Assembly (NCBI RefSeq): GCF_901709675.1
Contig: NC_051100.1
Span: 13,004,286 to 13,068,285 of the forward strand
Reading direction: 5' to 3'
Origin: Syngnathus acus
Taxonomy: Eukaryota > Chordata > Actinopteri > Syngnathiformes > Syngnathidae
DNA: 64,000 nucleotides
Translations under genes and position numbers: made by a program
Notes under the pieces: model-generated
What the model was told of the DNA's origin: nothing
What the model saw: the letters and a program-made list of their open reading frames with translations, nothing else
Databases searched by the model: none
Part shown: in pieces, positions 51,371 through 62,862 of the stretch
Layout of the letters: every line of letters begins with the position of its first letter
How positions within the stretch are numbered: the first letter of the stretch is position 1

Positions 51371-51436
51371 ATTCAGTGTATGGCGTGTATATACATATGT
51401 GTATATATATATACTATATATATATATATATATATA

Positions 51437-51605
51437 CCGTAATGTTCGGACTATAAGTCGCGTTTTTTTTTTCATAGTTTGGGTGGGGGGGCGACTTATA
51501 CTCAGGAGCGATTTATATACATATATATGTTTTTTTTTCACTTTTTTGGGCATTTTATGGCTGGTGCGACTTATACTCCGGTGCGACTTATAGTCCGAAA
51601 ATTAC

Positions 51606-51607
<2 letters not shown>
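51437..51607. mobile_element. short palindromic-ended MITE flanked by TA
   Basis: The ends CCGTAATGTTCGGACTATAA and its near-complement TTATAGTCCGAAAATTACGG lie next to TA at both sides. GCGACTTATA boxes repeat inside. Non-coding, 171 bp. Confidence 0.8.

Positions 51608-51678
<71 letters not shown>
51608..51678. repeat. (TA)n tract between two TA-targeting elements
   Basis: About 70 bp of TA repeats; a second TA run precedes the MITE at 51403-51436. Confidence 0.9.
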
Positions 51679-51680
<2 letters not shown>

Positions 51681-51778
51681 GTTTTTTTCCATGTATAATG
51701 CGCCCCCATGTATAATACGCACCCTAAAAATGGCATGTCGATGCTGGAAAAAAGCCTGTACCCATGTATAATACGCAC

Positions 51779-52356
51779 TAGGGGTGTAAATCGCGTGTTT
51801 TGTCACGATACGATATCATATTGATACAAAGAACCACGATACAATATTTGCCGATATCTTAAAGCCTGCTGTGATTCATTCACGATACATCACGATATAG
51901 TGCTCCACGATCGATTTTTTTTTTTTTTTTTTAAATAAAAAATATAGAACAATATCCTTATTTATAACAATTCATACGCAATATCAACAAGGTACTGCAA
52001 ACTCTTTATTTAGGAAATTACAAGAGTATTGTAGTATACAAAGTGCTTATTTTAACACTGAACTTTATCAAATTTCCTCGTCTTCTTGGACACTAGCCAT
52101 AGCACCAGCCCAGGAGCCGCGTAGTTGTCGGCTCCCCGTTCACGTGCCTGCTCTGCTCACAACACAACACGCCGCGTACTGCTCCCGGAAAGAGGAAGCA
52201 AGCAACAATGAACTGGATTTCAAAATAAAGTCGCGTCTAATGTCCGAGGTCAAACACGGCGATATAAATCGATGTTTACGTTTAGCATCGATGCCAATAA
52301 ATCGTAGAGCATTATATCGATTAATCGATGTGTATCGATGAATCGTTACACCCCTA
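51779..52356. mobile_element. hAT MITE, 8-bp TSD
   Basis: The ends are TAGGGGTGTAA and TTACACCCCTA. The 8-mer atacgcac occurs at 51771-51778 and 52357-52364. It is rich in ATCGAT and ACGATA motifs. Confidence 0.92.
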
Positions 52357-52408
52357 ATACGCACCGAAATTTTGACTTTTTTTTTTTTTAATTGTTTTTT
52401 TTTTTTTT

Positions 52409-52647
52409 AAAGTCCCAATGATCGTCACACACGGGTCTGGGTGTGGTGAAATTTGTCCTCTGCATTTGACCCATCCCCGTGTGATTTTGATCCATCCCCT
52501 GGGGGAGAGGGGAGCAGTGAGCAGCAGCGGCGCCGTGCTCGGGAATCATTTGGTGATCTAACCTCCCAATTCCAACCCTTAATGCTGAGTGCCAAGCAGG
52601 GAGGCAATGGGTCCCATTTTTATAGTCTTTGGTATGACCTGGCCGGG
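52409..52647 (-). mobile_element. SINE family A, 5'-truncated
   Basis: Matches 15661-15975 from the tail to near box B, then stops at GGCCGGG; the tRNA head is missing. Confidence 0.85.
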
Positions 52648-52869
52648 TTACTTAAGTCCGTAAACATAAAATTATTTCAGAAAAAAGATCATCTTTGGGA
52701 ACAACCGGATGTTATTCTGCCGGTCAGTATCACTGCGCATGCAGTAGCAAACTTGATAGCGAAGAAATATGTGAGACTCTCAACGGGATCACCAATATTT
52801 GAGTGATGTTCCAGTTATTTATCACAATTATTTATTATTATAATAATAATATATATAATATATATAATA

Positions 52870-53231
52870 GCGGCTCGGTGGCGCACTGGGTAGCACGTCC
52901 GCCTCACAGTTAGGAGGGTGCGGGTTCGATTCCACCTCCGGCCCTCCCTGTGTGGAGTTTGCATGTTCTCCCCGGGCCCGCGTGGGTTTTCTCCGGGCAC
53001 TCCGGTTTCCTCCCACATCCCAAAAACATGCTTGGTAGGCCGATTGAAAACTCCGAATTTTCCCTAGGTGTGAGTGCGAGTGCAAATGGTTGTTTGTCTC
53101 TGTGTGCCCTGCGATTGGCTGGCAACTGGTTCAGGGTGTCCCCCGCCTACTGCCCGATGACGGCTGGGATAGGCTCCAGCACACCCGCGACCCCCGTGGG
53201 GACTAAGCGGTTCAGAAAATGGATGGATGGA
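52870..53231 (+). mobile_element. tRNA-headed SINE (family B), full length
   Basis: Box A-like GTGGCGCACTGGGTAGCACG, box B GGTTCGATTCC (about 52922), a ~300-bp body with 'ttgcatgttctcccc' and 'aggctccagcacaccc', and a GGATGGATGGAT tail. Fragments are at 20215-20978 (-) and 63012-63050 (+). Confidence 0.9.
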
Positions 53232-53580
53232 TATATATAATAATTATTTATTTATTATTCACAATTGTCATGGTGATCTTTCTGGTGATTTCTTAACTAG
53301 GCTGGATGTATTTTTTTTGTTGGCGTTGATTTCTCCGACTGCCCAGAAAGGCACCACCGCGATCAGTTAGGTTAAAATGAAAAGAGAGGAAAGTGACGTT
53401 GTAAAGAACCATCCGTGACAAGATTTTCTTCAAAATTTGTTGTATCATGATTTTCTTCACAAAAAAAATAAATAAAAAAAATAAAAAATAAATAAAAATT
53501 GTACCCATGTATAATGCGCACCCCAGATTTTAGGACAATAAATTCGTTAAATTTTGCGCATTATACATGGGAAAAAACGG

Positions 53581-53592
53581 TATATATATATG

Positions 53593-53632
<40 letters not shown>

Positions 53633-53922
53633 TATATTGTAATTCAAGATTCAAGAATTTTTTATGTTTGAGCATGCCAAACAAGGAATATGACTTCGGT
53701 ACAGCGCAGCCTCTGTTAAGTGTGGTTATGTGTGGTTTGCCTGTTTGAAACGAATTAAATCAATCCAATTCAGTTCAAATTTCAGATTGTTTGTGGGGTT
53801 TAATATTTCATATTTGATGCATTTAAAATTGTACCCATGTATAATGCGCACCCCAGATTTTAGGACAATAAATTAGTTAAATTTTGCGCATTATACATGG
53901 GAAAAAATGGTATATATATATG

Positions 53923-53957
<35 letters not shown>

Positions 53958-54002
53958 GTATATATATATGTATATATATATATACATATATATATATTCA
54001 TT

Positions 54003-54034
<32 letters not shown>

Positions 54035-54243
54035 TATATTGTAATTCAAGATTCAAGAATTTTTTATGTTTGAGCATGCCAAACAAGGAATATGACTTCG
54101 GTACAGCGCAGCCTCTGTTAAGTGTGGTTATGTGTGGTTTGCCTGTTTGAAACGAATGAAATCAATCCAATTCAGTTCAAATTTCAGATTGTTTGTGGGG
54201 TGTAATATTTCATATTTGATGCATTTAATTTTGTCGTCTATTT
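53581..54243. repeat. TA/TATG tracts alternating with duplicated L2-tail segment
   Basis: A block of about 410 bp appears twice: a TATA-rich tract, an L2-like tail (53641-53722; 54042-54125) and 'gtggttatgtgtggtttgcc' with its ~90-bp continuation (53723-53830; 54126-54243). The first copy is followed by a family C end. This is a local segmental duplication. The end of the second copy includes the AGACGAC sequence of array copy 2. Confidence 0.75.
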
Positions 54244-54880
54244 TCAAGATTCAAGAATTTTATTTGCCATGTTTGGGCGTGCCAAACAAGGAATTTGACT
54301 TCGGTACATCACAGCCTCTGTTCAACATTTAGGTGACTAACAACACTCAGGACATGTGCGAAAATTGACAAATATTCTCAAACATCCCCTGATCTTAAAC
54401 TCCCAGGAGGGCAAGGAAAAACTCAAAACTCTTACTAGGGGAAAGGAGAAACCTTATGAAGAGACCACAGATGGGAGGATCCCTCTTCTAAGATGACCAG
54501 GCTGCAATGGATGCAGAGTGGACACATTTTACACATAATACAGACAATTGAAAATAAAGCATCGAGAGCAGGACGTTATTGCACAGCAATGACTCTGAGA
54601 CACTAAGAGTGGTGTGAGTTCATCAGAGCGACAGCCTGGGGGAAGAAGCTGTCTCTGTGTCTGCTGGTTTTGGCGTACAGAGCTCTGTAACGCCGTCCGG
54701 TGGGGAGTAGTTTGAACAGATTGCAACCTGGGTGAGAAGGGTCTGTAGAGATGTTACTTGCGTGTTTCCTGGTCCTGGACAGGTACAAGTCCTGGATAGA
54801 TGGGAGGTTGATTCCAATGATATTTTCAGCAGTCCTGATTGTCCGTTGCATTCTGTGCTTGTCTTGATGATCGTTATTTT
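54244..54880 (-). mobile_element. L2-like LINE 3' end
   Basis: The minus frame 54603-54887 encodes 'RTIRTAENIIGINLPSIQDL' and ends 'FPQAVALMNSHHS', as at 14590-15322. It has the same 3' UTR and ATTCAAG tail. 5' truncated. Confidence 0.82.
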
Positions 54881-55122
54881 CTAACATACTGTAATGATGT
54901 GTATATTTACGTTATCTGGGTTACTATTCATTTGTGAACTGCTCTGCTATGCCCTTCGTGAGGGCGGAGGGGAAGCCAATGGCCAAGCCGCAGATGAGTG
55001 GGTGTGCAATCGCCAAGCCGCAGATGAGTGGACATTTTCTTTTGATTTTTCTCTTTCCAAAGTCACCAATTTGCCCCATTGCTGTAAGTCGCCCAAACAT
55101 CTTTATGCTAACATGTCCTATC
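54881..55122. other. unassigned sequence with short direct repeat
   Basis: 'gccaagccgcagatgagtgg' occurs twice in tandem (54983 and 55013). No gene was recognised. Confidence 0.45.
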
Positions 55123-55130
55123 CTCTACAG

Positions 55131-55331
55131 CAGGGGTCTCAAACTCCAGTCCTCGGGGGCCGCATTCCTACATGTTTTCCAAGTTTCCCTCGTTAAACAC
55201 ACCTGATTCAAATGATCAGTTCATCCTCAGGTTCTGCAGGAGCCTGATAATTGAATCAGGTGTGTTTAACGAGGGAAACTTGGAAAACATGTAGGAATGC
55301 GGCCCCCGAGGACTGGAGTTTGAGACCCCTG
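55131..55331. mobile_element. fully palindromic hAT MITE, 8-bp TSD
   Basis: The two ~85-bp halves are near-perfect complements (CAGGGGTCTCAAACTCCAGT at the left, its complement at the right), so the transcript would be one long hairpin. TSD ctctacag at 55123-55130 and 55332-55339. Confidence 0.93.
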
Positions 55332-55339
55332 CTCTACAG

Positions 55340-56528
55340 TACTGGTGTCAAACTCAAGGCCCGGGGGCCAGATACGGCCCGTCACATCATTTTATGTGGC
55401 CCGCGAAGACAAATTGTGCATCAAATTCGTGTCATTACTAGAATTGCAAATTGTCTTCACTTTTAAAAATATCTTTTTTTTTAAATATTTGACCAGTTTT
55501 TACTAGTCTGATTTGAAAACGAGTTACAGTGGAGCCTCGGTTTTCGAATGTCCCGGTTCTCGAACAAATCGTAAGTCGAACAAAAAATTCGAGATTTTTT
55601 TGCTTCGGATGTCGGACCAAATTCGGTTGTCGAACCTCGCGAGATGAGCCGAGAGGACCCGCATGCCAACTGACGGCGTTCGTTATTACGTTCTCGTTAC
55701 TCTGAGGATTGCATCAACTCTAATCATGCCTCCATAGGAAGCAAGTGGGAGCAGTAAAGCCATCCTAAAACACAAAGACGCTCCTAAAGCAATGTGACAG
55801 TGAGCGCCCGGCGCGCTGGGGTTGCGCGATCGGACTAAATTAAGCTCCCTGTGCACTGAGGTCCACTTAAATTTTGGAAAGTACATTAGGACTTTAAAAA
55901 TATTTTCTAAATTTTAGCGACGGCTCTGTCACAATAATGCGTCCAGCGCGGTGCAGTTGCGCGGTCGGCGGCGCGCAACTGCTGCGCGTTCGGCGGTGCG
56001 CTGCAGTTGCGCGATCGGACAAAATTAAGCTCCCTGCGCACTGATGTCCACTTATGTCCACTTAAATTTTGGAAAGTGCAGCAGGACTTTAAAAATATTT
56101 TCTAAATTTCAGCAACGGCTCTGTCACAATAATGCGACCAGCGCGGTGCAGTTGCGCGGTCGGCGACGCGCTACAGTTGCGCGTTCGGCGGTGCGCTGCA
56201 GTTGCGCGATTGGACAAAAATGCACAAATGAAAAAATGCTTAAAAAAGGCGGGTTGTTTTTTTGGGCTTGGAACAGATTTTTTTTTTCCTTTATTTGTAA
56301 TGGGAGAATATGATTCGGAATTCGAACGATTCACTTCTCGAACAGCCTTCTGGAACGGATTGTGTTCGAAAACCGAGGCGCCACTGTATTTGTCAGTTTG
56401 TTTTGTAGCTTATACTGTATATAATATGAGGTGCTCGTACATTTATTTGGGTTGACGGTCATAATGGCCCTCCGAAAGAAACTATGACTACAATGCGGCC
56501 CGTGAAAAAAACGAGTTTGACACCCCAG
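55340..56528. mobile_element. second hAT on the same ctctacag target
   Basis: Left end TACTGGTGTCAAACTCAAGG and right end GAGTTTGACACCCCAG are imperfect complements. The TSD ctctacag is at 55332-55339, shared with the palindromic MITE, and at 56529-56536. It holds a TA-targeting element (55527-56386). Confidence 0.82.
55527..56386. mobile_element. TA-targeting DNA transposon, complete
   Basis: The ends CAGTGGAGCCTCGGTTTTCG and CGAAAACCGAGGCGCCACTG are complementary apart from one to two bases and are flanked by TA (55525-55526, 56387-56388). It is non-autonomous. A ~200-bp internal segment rich in GCGCAACTGCAGCGC-type inverted repeats is duplicated in tandem (55830-56040 and 56040-56220). 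Confidence 0.9.
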
Positions 56529-56536
56529 CTCTACAG

Positions 56537-58814
56537 TGTCTGTTTCATGCACGCACACACACATGCACGCACACACACACGCATGCACACACACACACAC
56601 ACATACACACACACACACGCACACACACACAACCTGCCAAATGCTTCAGCAGCATATTTTTTCCTCGTAAGCCGTAAGGAAAGCAAAGCGACAACGGCCT
56701 CCCACGCACCTTCTGCCAACACGACAACAAAATGGACAAGTGCAAAAATATTTCAAGGGGACAGATTACGGCAAATGGACCTTAGAATGGCTTGCATGCA
56801 AAAAGTTGTGCGTCTGTGTGACGATCTCGTTTCCAAACTGTCTCTGTGAGCAAGCAACGACGTACTTGTGATGTCAAAATGGGGCCGCTTCATTCTTGCT
56901 TTGGTCCCATCTTTGTGAAAAGTCAAGCACAAATATGAAACTATGACAACTTTTGCATCCAAAAATACGGAAGAGGTCTGTAAAAGACATCAAGGCTCGC
57001 CCGGCTCCAATTTTCAGCAGCCTCAATCAGACCGGCTCGTTGAGTCTGGCCCGCGCTCTTGATTACACTCACAGGCCCTCAGGGCTTGAAAAAACACTCG
57101 CTCGCCTTTGTTTTTGCGGGTCGCCGATCGCGAGGAATGAGACGGAGGGATGAAAGCAAATCAGGAAGAAGGAAACAAACAAAGGCCGCCATGGAGCCAC
57201 GGTCCCAAACAACGTGCAACCGCTCAAACATCTGCGAGCCAAGTGGGGGTGGGGTCGGGGTCTCCAGGGGTCCTTCACAGACAAAAATGAGAGGGAAAAA
57301 AAGAGACAGAAAAGCGGCTCATGTTGCGCCTTGGTCCCGCAAACGGCCCAAGTAGAGGACCAAAGCTACACAAGCTTTCTTGCCAAGAATGAAACAGCTG
57401 CAGTCCATCTGAGGAACCTGGCCGTGCGGCTAACACGGATGCTGCCTGCCGCTCACGTCAAGCGCTCAAGCTCAAGGCCAAGCAATGAGGTGCACATTCA
57501 AATCAGGACTTGATGGGGAGCATACAGTACGTATTTTGGAATACTTGCAAGTGTGAGTACATGACATAAACAAAGTGCCAACAGATGGAAGTGGTTGAAG
57601 CGCACGCAACATCTCCTGTAACAAGAAGCCCTCGACTCAACTAACGAGGAATGTCTCTTCCAGGTCCTCCCGATGGAATGTCACAAGTGATCTCATCCCC
57701 TCGTGTGAGGCCTGGCAGAACGTGACAAGAATGAACGGATAATCAGAGATGCACGCGTCGCTTCTTGGATTCAACATGCCAGTCGTTTCCAGACTCATTT
57801 CCTTACAATCTTCTCGACATTTGCCATTGAAAAACCTGTGAGACGCCGACATTAGGTCCAGCGGGTTTTAATCCAGCTTTTTTTTCCTGTACGTGTTCTT
57901 GATCTTGTTTTGCTCTTGTGTGTGTATGTGTGTGTGTGTGTGTGCGTGCGTGCGTGTGTGTGTTGATGTAAGAACGACTCAGCATGTTTGCCAGTCAGCC
58001 CACAGGCCTCGTCTCCAGAACTTTCCAACAAAGAGCCACCTAATCAATCTCCAATCGATAACCATGTGGAGCCATTAAGGTGTGTGTGTGCGTGTGTGTG
58101 TGTGTGCGTGTGTGTGTGTGTGTGCTTGCGTGCGTGTGTGTTTGATGGCGCAGCATGTGCCAACAATGAGGATGAAGAGGCGTCTCTCAGGTCAGCTTTC
58201 AGCACCCGACTCGGGAAGCTGGCAGCGAAGGGAAGTCAATAATGGTCCGGATGGACAAATGTTGAAAATGAGTGAGCAAGCTTCCAAGACGTGAGTGAGC
58301 GAGAGAGACAAAAGAGACGAGGCAAAGTGCCAAGCAAGCAGAGGGCCAGCAAAGCAAAAGCCAACATCAACAGGGCACAATGCAACATGATGTCACTTTG
58401 GGCCACTCAAGAATCAACAATTCCAGGTTGGTTGACGTGCCACACATGGCCACACATGGACATGGCCACACATGGGCACACATGGAATCAACTAGATGAA
58501 GAGCACAAAATCAGATCAAGATTGCAACAGGAAACAAAACGGAATCAGGAAACAAATCAAGACTAACAAAAACCGGATAAAGAAAATGGATGCAACCACA
58601 ACTAGATGAAGAGCACAACCAGTGTTGCCACACTTCGTCTTCAGCTTGACAAGTTCTTGATTGCATTCATACTTGTTCTGGATCCAGTTTTGCCTCCCGC
58701 AAGCCTAATTCGATTGAACATCTTTCTGACTTTGCTCGAGATAGAATCAGCACACATCTGGTGTCCTCGTTTAATCTTTTAATGGTCAAAGTGTGTGTGT
58801 GCGTGTGTGTGCGC

Positions 58815-58845
<31 letters not shown>

Positions 58846-59181
58846 TGTGAAGCAGCTTATTGTTATCTGAGTAGATCTCCATCTCGTCTCCCCGGGGACT
58901 GTTCCAATTCTGGTGTCATTGATTGGCTGTGGTGCCTCGAACAACAATCAACGCCCAACGCCGGCGTGAAAAGCGTGAAGACTTTTGACTCATTCTTTGT
59001 TTCCGCTTTGAGTCTGCAAACGACAGAAACGAAGACTTGCGACTTTTAAGTGTGTGCCTTCATATTGACACAGCAAAGCAGTTCTCTTCCTCTCCTGAGA
59101 AACGATCAATTTAGCTAGCAGCAGCAAGTTGTCATCAGTGAGTATTTGATATGAACCCTAACTTTATTCCAATTCCAGCAT

Positions 59182-59182
<1 letters not shown>
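56537..59182. other. repeat-poor stretch with CA/TG microsatellites
   Basis: CA/TG tracts lie at 56553-56631, 57917-57962, 58080-58142 and 58793-58849. A short minisatellite 'ccacacatgg' is at 58439-58490. Other sequence is not repetitive by eye and has no convincing gene. Confidence 0.5.

Positions 59183-59264
<82 letters not shown>
59183..59264. repeat. (AATC)n microsatellite
   Basis: About 20 pure tetranucleotide units just before an L2-like LINE 3' end, possibly grown from its tail repeat. Confidence 0.93.
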
Positions 59265-59267
<3 letters not shown>

Positions 59268-60620
59268 TATTTGCCAAGTTTAAGCATGCCAAACAAGGAA
59301 TTTGACTCCGGTAGATCTCGGCCTCTGTACAACATTTAGGTAGCTAACAACATTCAGGACGACGTGCAAAAATTGACAATTATTCTCAGACATCCCCGGT
59401 TTCAGGGTCCGGGAGGTTTTTCTCTTATCCACAGGGGGCAACCGTGAGCAGAGTGGCGGAGGACCCACAGGTGTAGCTGATCCCCACAGGTGTGGCTGAT
59501 CAGGCTCGTTAGGGGAAGGCTTTTAAGGAGCATGCTGCCGGCGGCTCGTTGCCTGAGTGTCTGCCTATGTGATCTCCTCTACGGCTGTGCCTCTAGCAAT
59601 TATCCAAGTCAACCCTACCCCGTCTACGCTGCGTCTTCTGAGTCTCCGCTCTTGGATCCCCCTCCACGGACCTCCGACCGGCTCCACTCTGCTCAGACTG
59701 AACCGCTCACGCTCCACTATCACACTCCAATTCCGTACCCCTGGCTCAGACCCCCAGCGCTATTGCTTCCTCACTCCCTTCAATAAAAACTCCACATCCA
59801 TCTGGGACTCCTGATTGGTTTCTGCATGTGGGTCAAACAACTTGCTAAAACCATGACACCCTGATCTTAAACTCCCAGGAGGGCAAGGAAAAACTCAAAA
59901 CTCCTACTAGGGGAAATGCGAAACCTTGAGAAGAGACCACAGATGGAAGGATCCCTCTTCCACGATGACCAGGCTGCAATGGATACAGAGAGGACACATA
60001 GTACACATAATATGGACAATCCAAAGGTAAAGCATCGAGAGCAGGATGTTATTGCACGGTAATGTCTCTGAGACTCTATGAGTGGTGTGAGTTCATCAGA
60101 GCGACAGCCTGAGGGAAGAAGCTGTGTCTGTGTCTGCTGGTTTTTGCGTACAGCACTCTGTAACGCCGTCCGGAGGGGAGTAGATCGAACAGACTACGAC
60201 CTGGGTGAGAAGGGTCTGTAGAGATGTTACTTGCACGTTTCCTGGTCCTGGACAGGTACAAGTCCTGGATAGATGGGAGGTTGGTCCCGATTATCTTTTC
60301 TGCAGTACTGATTGTCCGTTGCATTCTGTGCTTGTCTTGTTTGGTGGCCGATCCAAACCAGACAGTGATGGAGGTGCAGAGGATAGACTGGATGATGGCA
60401 GCGTACAAGGTCTTCAGCAGCTCCTGCGGCAGGTTGAACAGTACAGCCTCTGCTGGGCCTTCTTCCGGACAGAGTCTATGTGGCTGGTCCATTTCAGGTC
60501 CCGAGAGATTGTGGATCCCAGGAACTTGAAGGTGTCTGTGGAGAGAATAGCATTACTGTGGATAGTGAGGGGTGGAAGTGGTGAAGGGTCTCTCCTGAAT
60601 GAAGCAAGCAATCAGAGATG
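59265..60620 (-). mobile_element. L2-like LINE 3' part, split by an LTR
   Basis: The minus frames 60414-60611 and 60076-60492 encode an RT thumb segment (FKFLGSTISRDLKWTSHIDS) and the usual C-terminal tail ending 'FPQAVALMNSHHS', with one frameshift. The 3' UTR continues to 59866, is interrupted by an LTR-like insert, and ends at 59265. This is the longest L2-like copy in the window. Confidence 0.8.
59400..59866 (+). mobile_element. LTR-like insertion with promoter and poly-A signals
   Basis: It interrupts the L2 3' UTR between 'cagacatcccc' and 'ctgatcttaaac'. It contains a 'cttttaagga' promoter-like box near 59518, AATAAA near 59782 and ends CCATGACA. The left end is degraded and no TSD was fixed. 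Confidence 0.5.
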
Positions 60621-61499
60621 GCACTGAGAAGCCTAAACTGTCTGGAATAAGTGTGCATGGAAAACGGGAGAAGACCAGTGGGGCAGAATCAATCTGGAAA
60701 CAAAGCTCCATCGGGAACAAAAGTGAAAACAAAACTACTACAAACAAGAATACACTTGGCAACCAAACTGGATCAAGAACATGTCAGGACAAGGAGCTTT
60801 TGCCCTTGCGCGTGATTGGACGCTTTCCGCCGTGCGATTGGTGATGACAAGAGTGGCTCCCGCGTTGTTGGAGAGACTCTCCACATGGCAATCACCTCCT
60901 CACTTCAAGTCAGACACACAAAAAAGAAAAAAACTTACAGCTTTGCCACAACATCAGCGCAAAAGATAAGCGGCATTGCACATTGAGAGCTTTGGCGCTG
61001 GTCACAATTAAGCGTTCACTTCAGGCAACACACTTCAGGCAACACACCTCTCCTCTCCTTGCACAAAATCAAAAAAGGTCAATTAAACCCACAGATTTTT
61101 TTTGGACATGGATTCATTATGAATGTACATAAATACCTCAACTAGCCAGCCCATTGATGCTAATGCTATTAAACTATGAGCTACAGGACTGTCTCAGAAA
61201 ATTAGAATATTGTGAGAAAGTTCTTTATTTTCTGTAATACAATTAAAAAAACAAAAATGTCATACATTCTGGATTCATTACAAATCAACTGAAATATTGC
61301 AAGCCTTTTATTATTTTAATATTGCGGATTATGGTTTACAGCTTAAGAAAACTCAAATATCCTATCTCAAAATATTAGAATATCATGAAAAAGTATACTA
61401 CTAGGGTATTCAACTAATCACTTGAATGGTCTAATTAACTCGAAACACCTGCAAGGGTTTCCTGAGCCTTCAAAAAACCTCAGCTTGGTTCAGTAAACT

Positions 61500-61580
61500 A
61501 AATGATTTTAAATATTTTAAATTTCGTTGTACATGTGTGACAATGACAATAAAGATCTATTCTATTCTATTCTATTCTAT
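61500..61580 (+). mobile_element. short LINE 3' tail inserted before the transposase
   Basis: 'aatttcgttgtacatgtgtg' followed by 'acaatgacaataaag' and a (TATTC)n tail matches the 3' end of L2-type LINEs. It lies between the Tc1 left TIR and the transposase ATG, where Tc1 elements normally have only a few bases. Confidence 0.65.
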
Positions 61581-61587
61581 GACAAGT

Positions 61588-62583
61588 ATGGGGAAGACTG
61601 CTGATCTGACTGCTGTCCAGAGGACCATCATTGACACCCTCCATCAGGAGGGTAAGACACAAAAAGAAATTTCTCAAAGAGCAAGCTGTTCACAGAGTGC
61701 AGTTTCAAAGCACATCCACAAAAAGTCTGTTTGATGGGGGAAATATGGCAGGAAACGCTGCACAACCAAGAGAGATGACCGCAGCCTTGTGAAGAAGAGT
61801 CGCTTCTAGAATTTGGGGGAGCTTCAAAGACAGTGGACTGAAGCTGGAGTCCAGGTATCAAAAGGCACTGTTCACGGAGGTGTCCGGGAAATGGGCTACA
61901 ATAGCCGTATTCCCATGGTCATGCCACTTCTGAAATCAAGACAACGGAAGAAGCGTCTGACTTGGGCTATGGAAAAGAAGCACTGGATAGTCCCAGAGTG
62001 GTCCAAAGTCCTCTTTTCAGACGAAAGCAAGTTTTGTATTTCATTTGGAAGTCAAGGCGCCAGAGTCTGGAGAAAGGCTGGAGAGAAGCAAAATCCAAGT
62101 TGCATGAAATCCAGTGTGAAGTTCCCACTGTCAGCGATGGTTTGGGGAGCCATGTCAGCTGCTGGTGTTGGTCCACTGTGTTTCATCAAGTCCAGAGTAA
62201 ATGCAGCTGTGTACCAAGAGATTTTAGAGTACTACATGCTTCCGTCTGCTGAAAAGCTCTATGGAGATGATGATTTCATTTTCCAGCATGATCTGGCACC
62301 TGCCCACAGTGCCAAAACCACCAGTAAATGGTGTACTGACCATGGCATTACTGTCCTTGATTGGCCTGCCAATTCCCCTGACCTGAACCCCATAGAGAAT
62401 TTGTGGGGTATTGTGAAGAAGAAGCTGAAAGACACCAGACCCAACTATGCAAATGAGCTCAAGGCTGCTATTGAAGCATCCTGGGCATCCATAACACCTC
62501 AGCAATTCCACAGGCTGATTGCCTCCATGCCACACCGCACTGATGCAGTAATCCGTGCAAAAGGATTCCCAACAAAGTGCTAA
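61588..62583 (+). pseudogene. Tc1-like transposase with two in-frame stops
   Basis: A full-length frame of 331 codons starting MGKTADLTAVQRTII. An N-terminal helix-turn-helix (KEISQRASCSQSAVSKHIHK, about 29-48) would bind the TIR. The catalytic DD34E residues are present: D in 'VLFSDESKF' (about residue 147), D in 'FQHDLAPAHS' (about 238) and E in 'NPIENLW' (about 273). Only a TGA at 61732-61734 and a TAG at 61807-61809 break it; no frameshift was found. Both stops fall between the DNA-binding and catalytic parts. Met-76 onward (61813) is open to the end. Confidence 0.9.
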
Positions 62584-62862
62584 GTGCATTAATGGATATT
62601 TTAAAATGTTTGATTTTGTTTTGCTGTTTTAAATCTTTTTTTTTTACTTGGTCTGAGGAAATATTCTAATTTTTTGAGATAAGATTTTTGAGTTTTCTTA
62701 AGCTGTAAACCATAATCAGCAATATTAAAATAATAAAAGTCTTGCAATATTTCAGTTGATTTGTAATGAATCCAGAATGTATGACATTTTAGGTTTTTTA
62801 ATTGCATTACAGAAAATAAAGAACTTTATCACAATATTCAAATTTTCTGAGACAGTCCTGTA

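Larger units (their letters stand above)
51679..53580. mobile_element. TA-flanked DNA transposon (family C), copy 2
   Basis: The ends are CCGTTTTTTTCCATGTATAA at 51679 and TTATACATGGGAAAAAACGG ending at 53580, with TA outside both. It is inflated by a hAT MITE (51779-52356), a family A SINE (52409-52647) and a family B SINE (52870-53231). A right-end fragment of the same family is at 53829-53908. Confidence 0.88.
61184..62860 (+). mobile_element. Tc1-like transposon, near complete, TA TSD
   Basis: The ends CAGGACTGTCTCAGAAAATT and its complement ending at 62860 lie next to TA (61182-61183, 62861-62862). The TIRs are about 200 bp long and closely matching. It carries one transposase gene and a small LINE-tail insertion before it. 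Confidence 0.92.
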
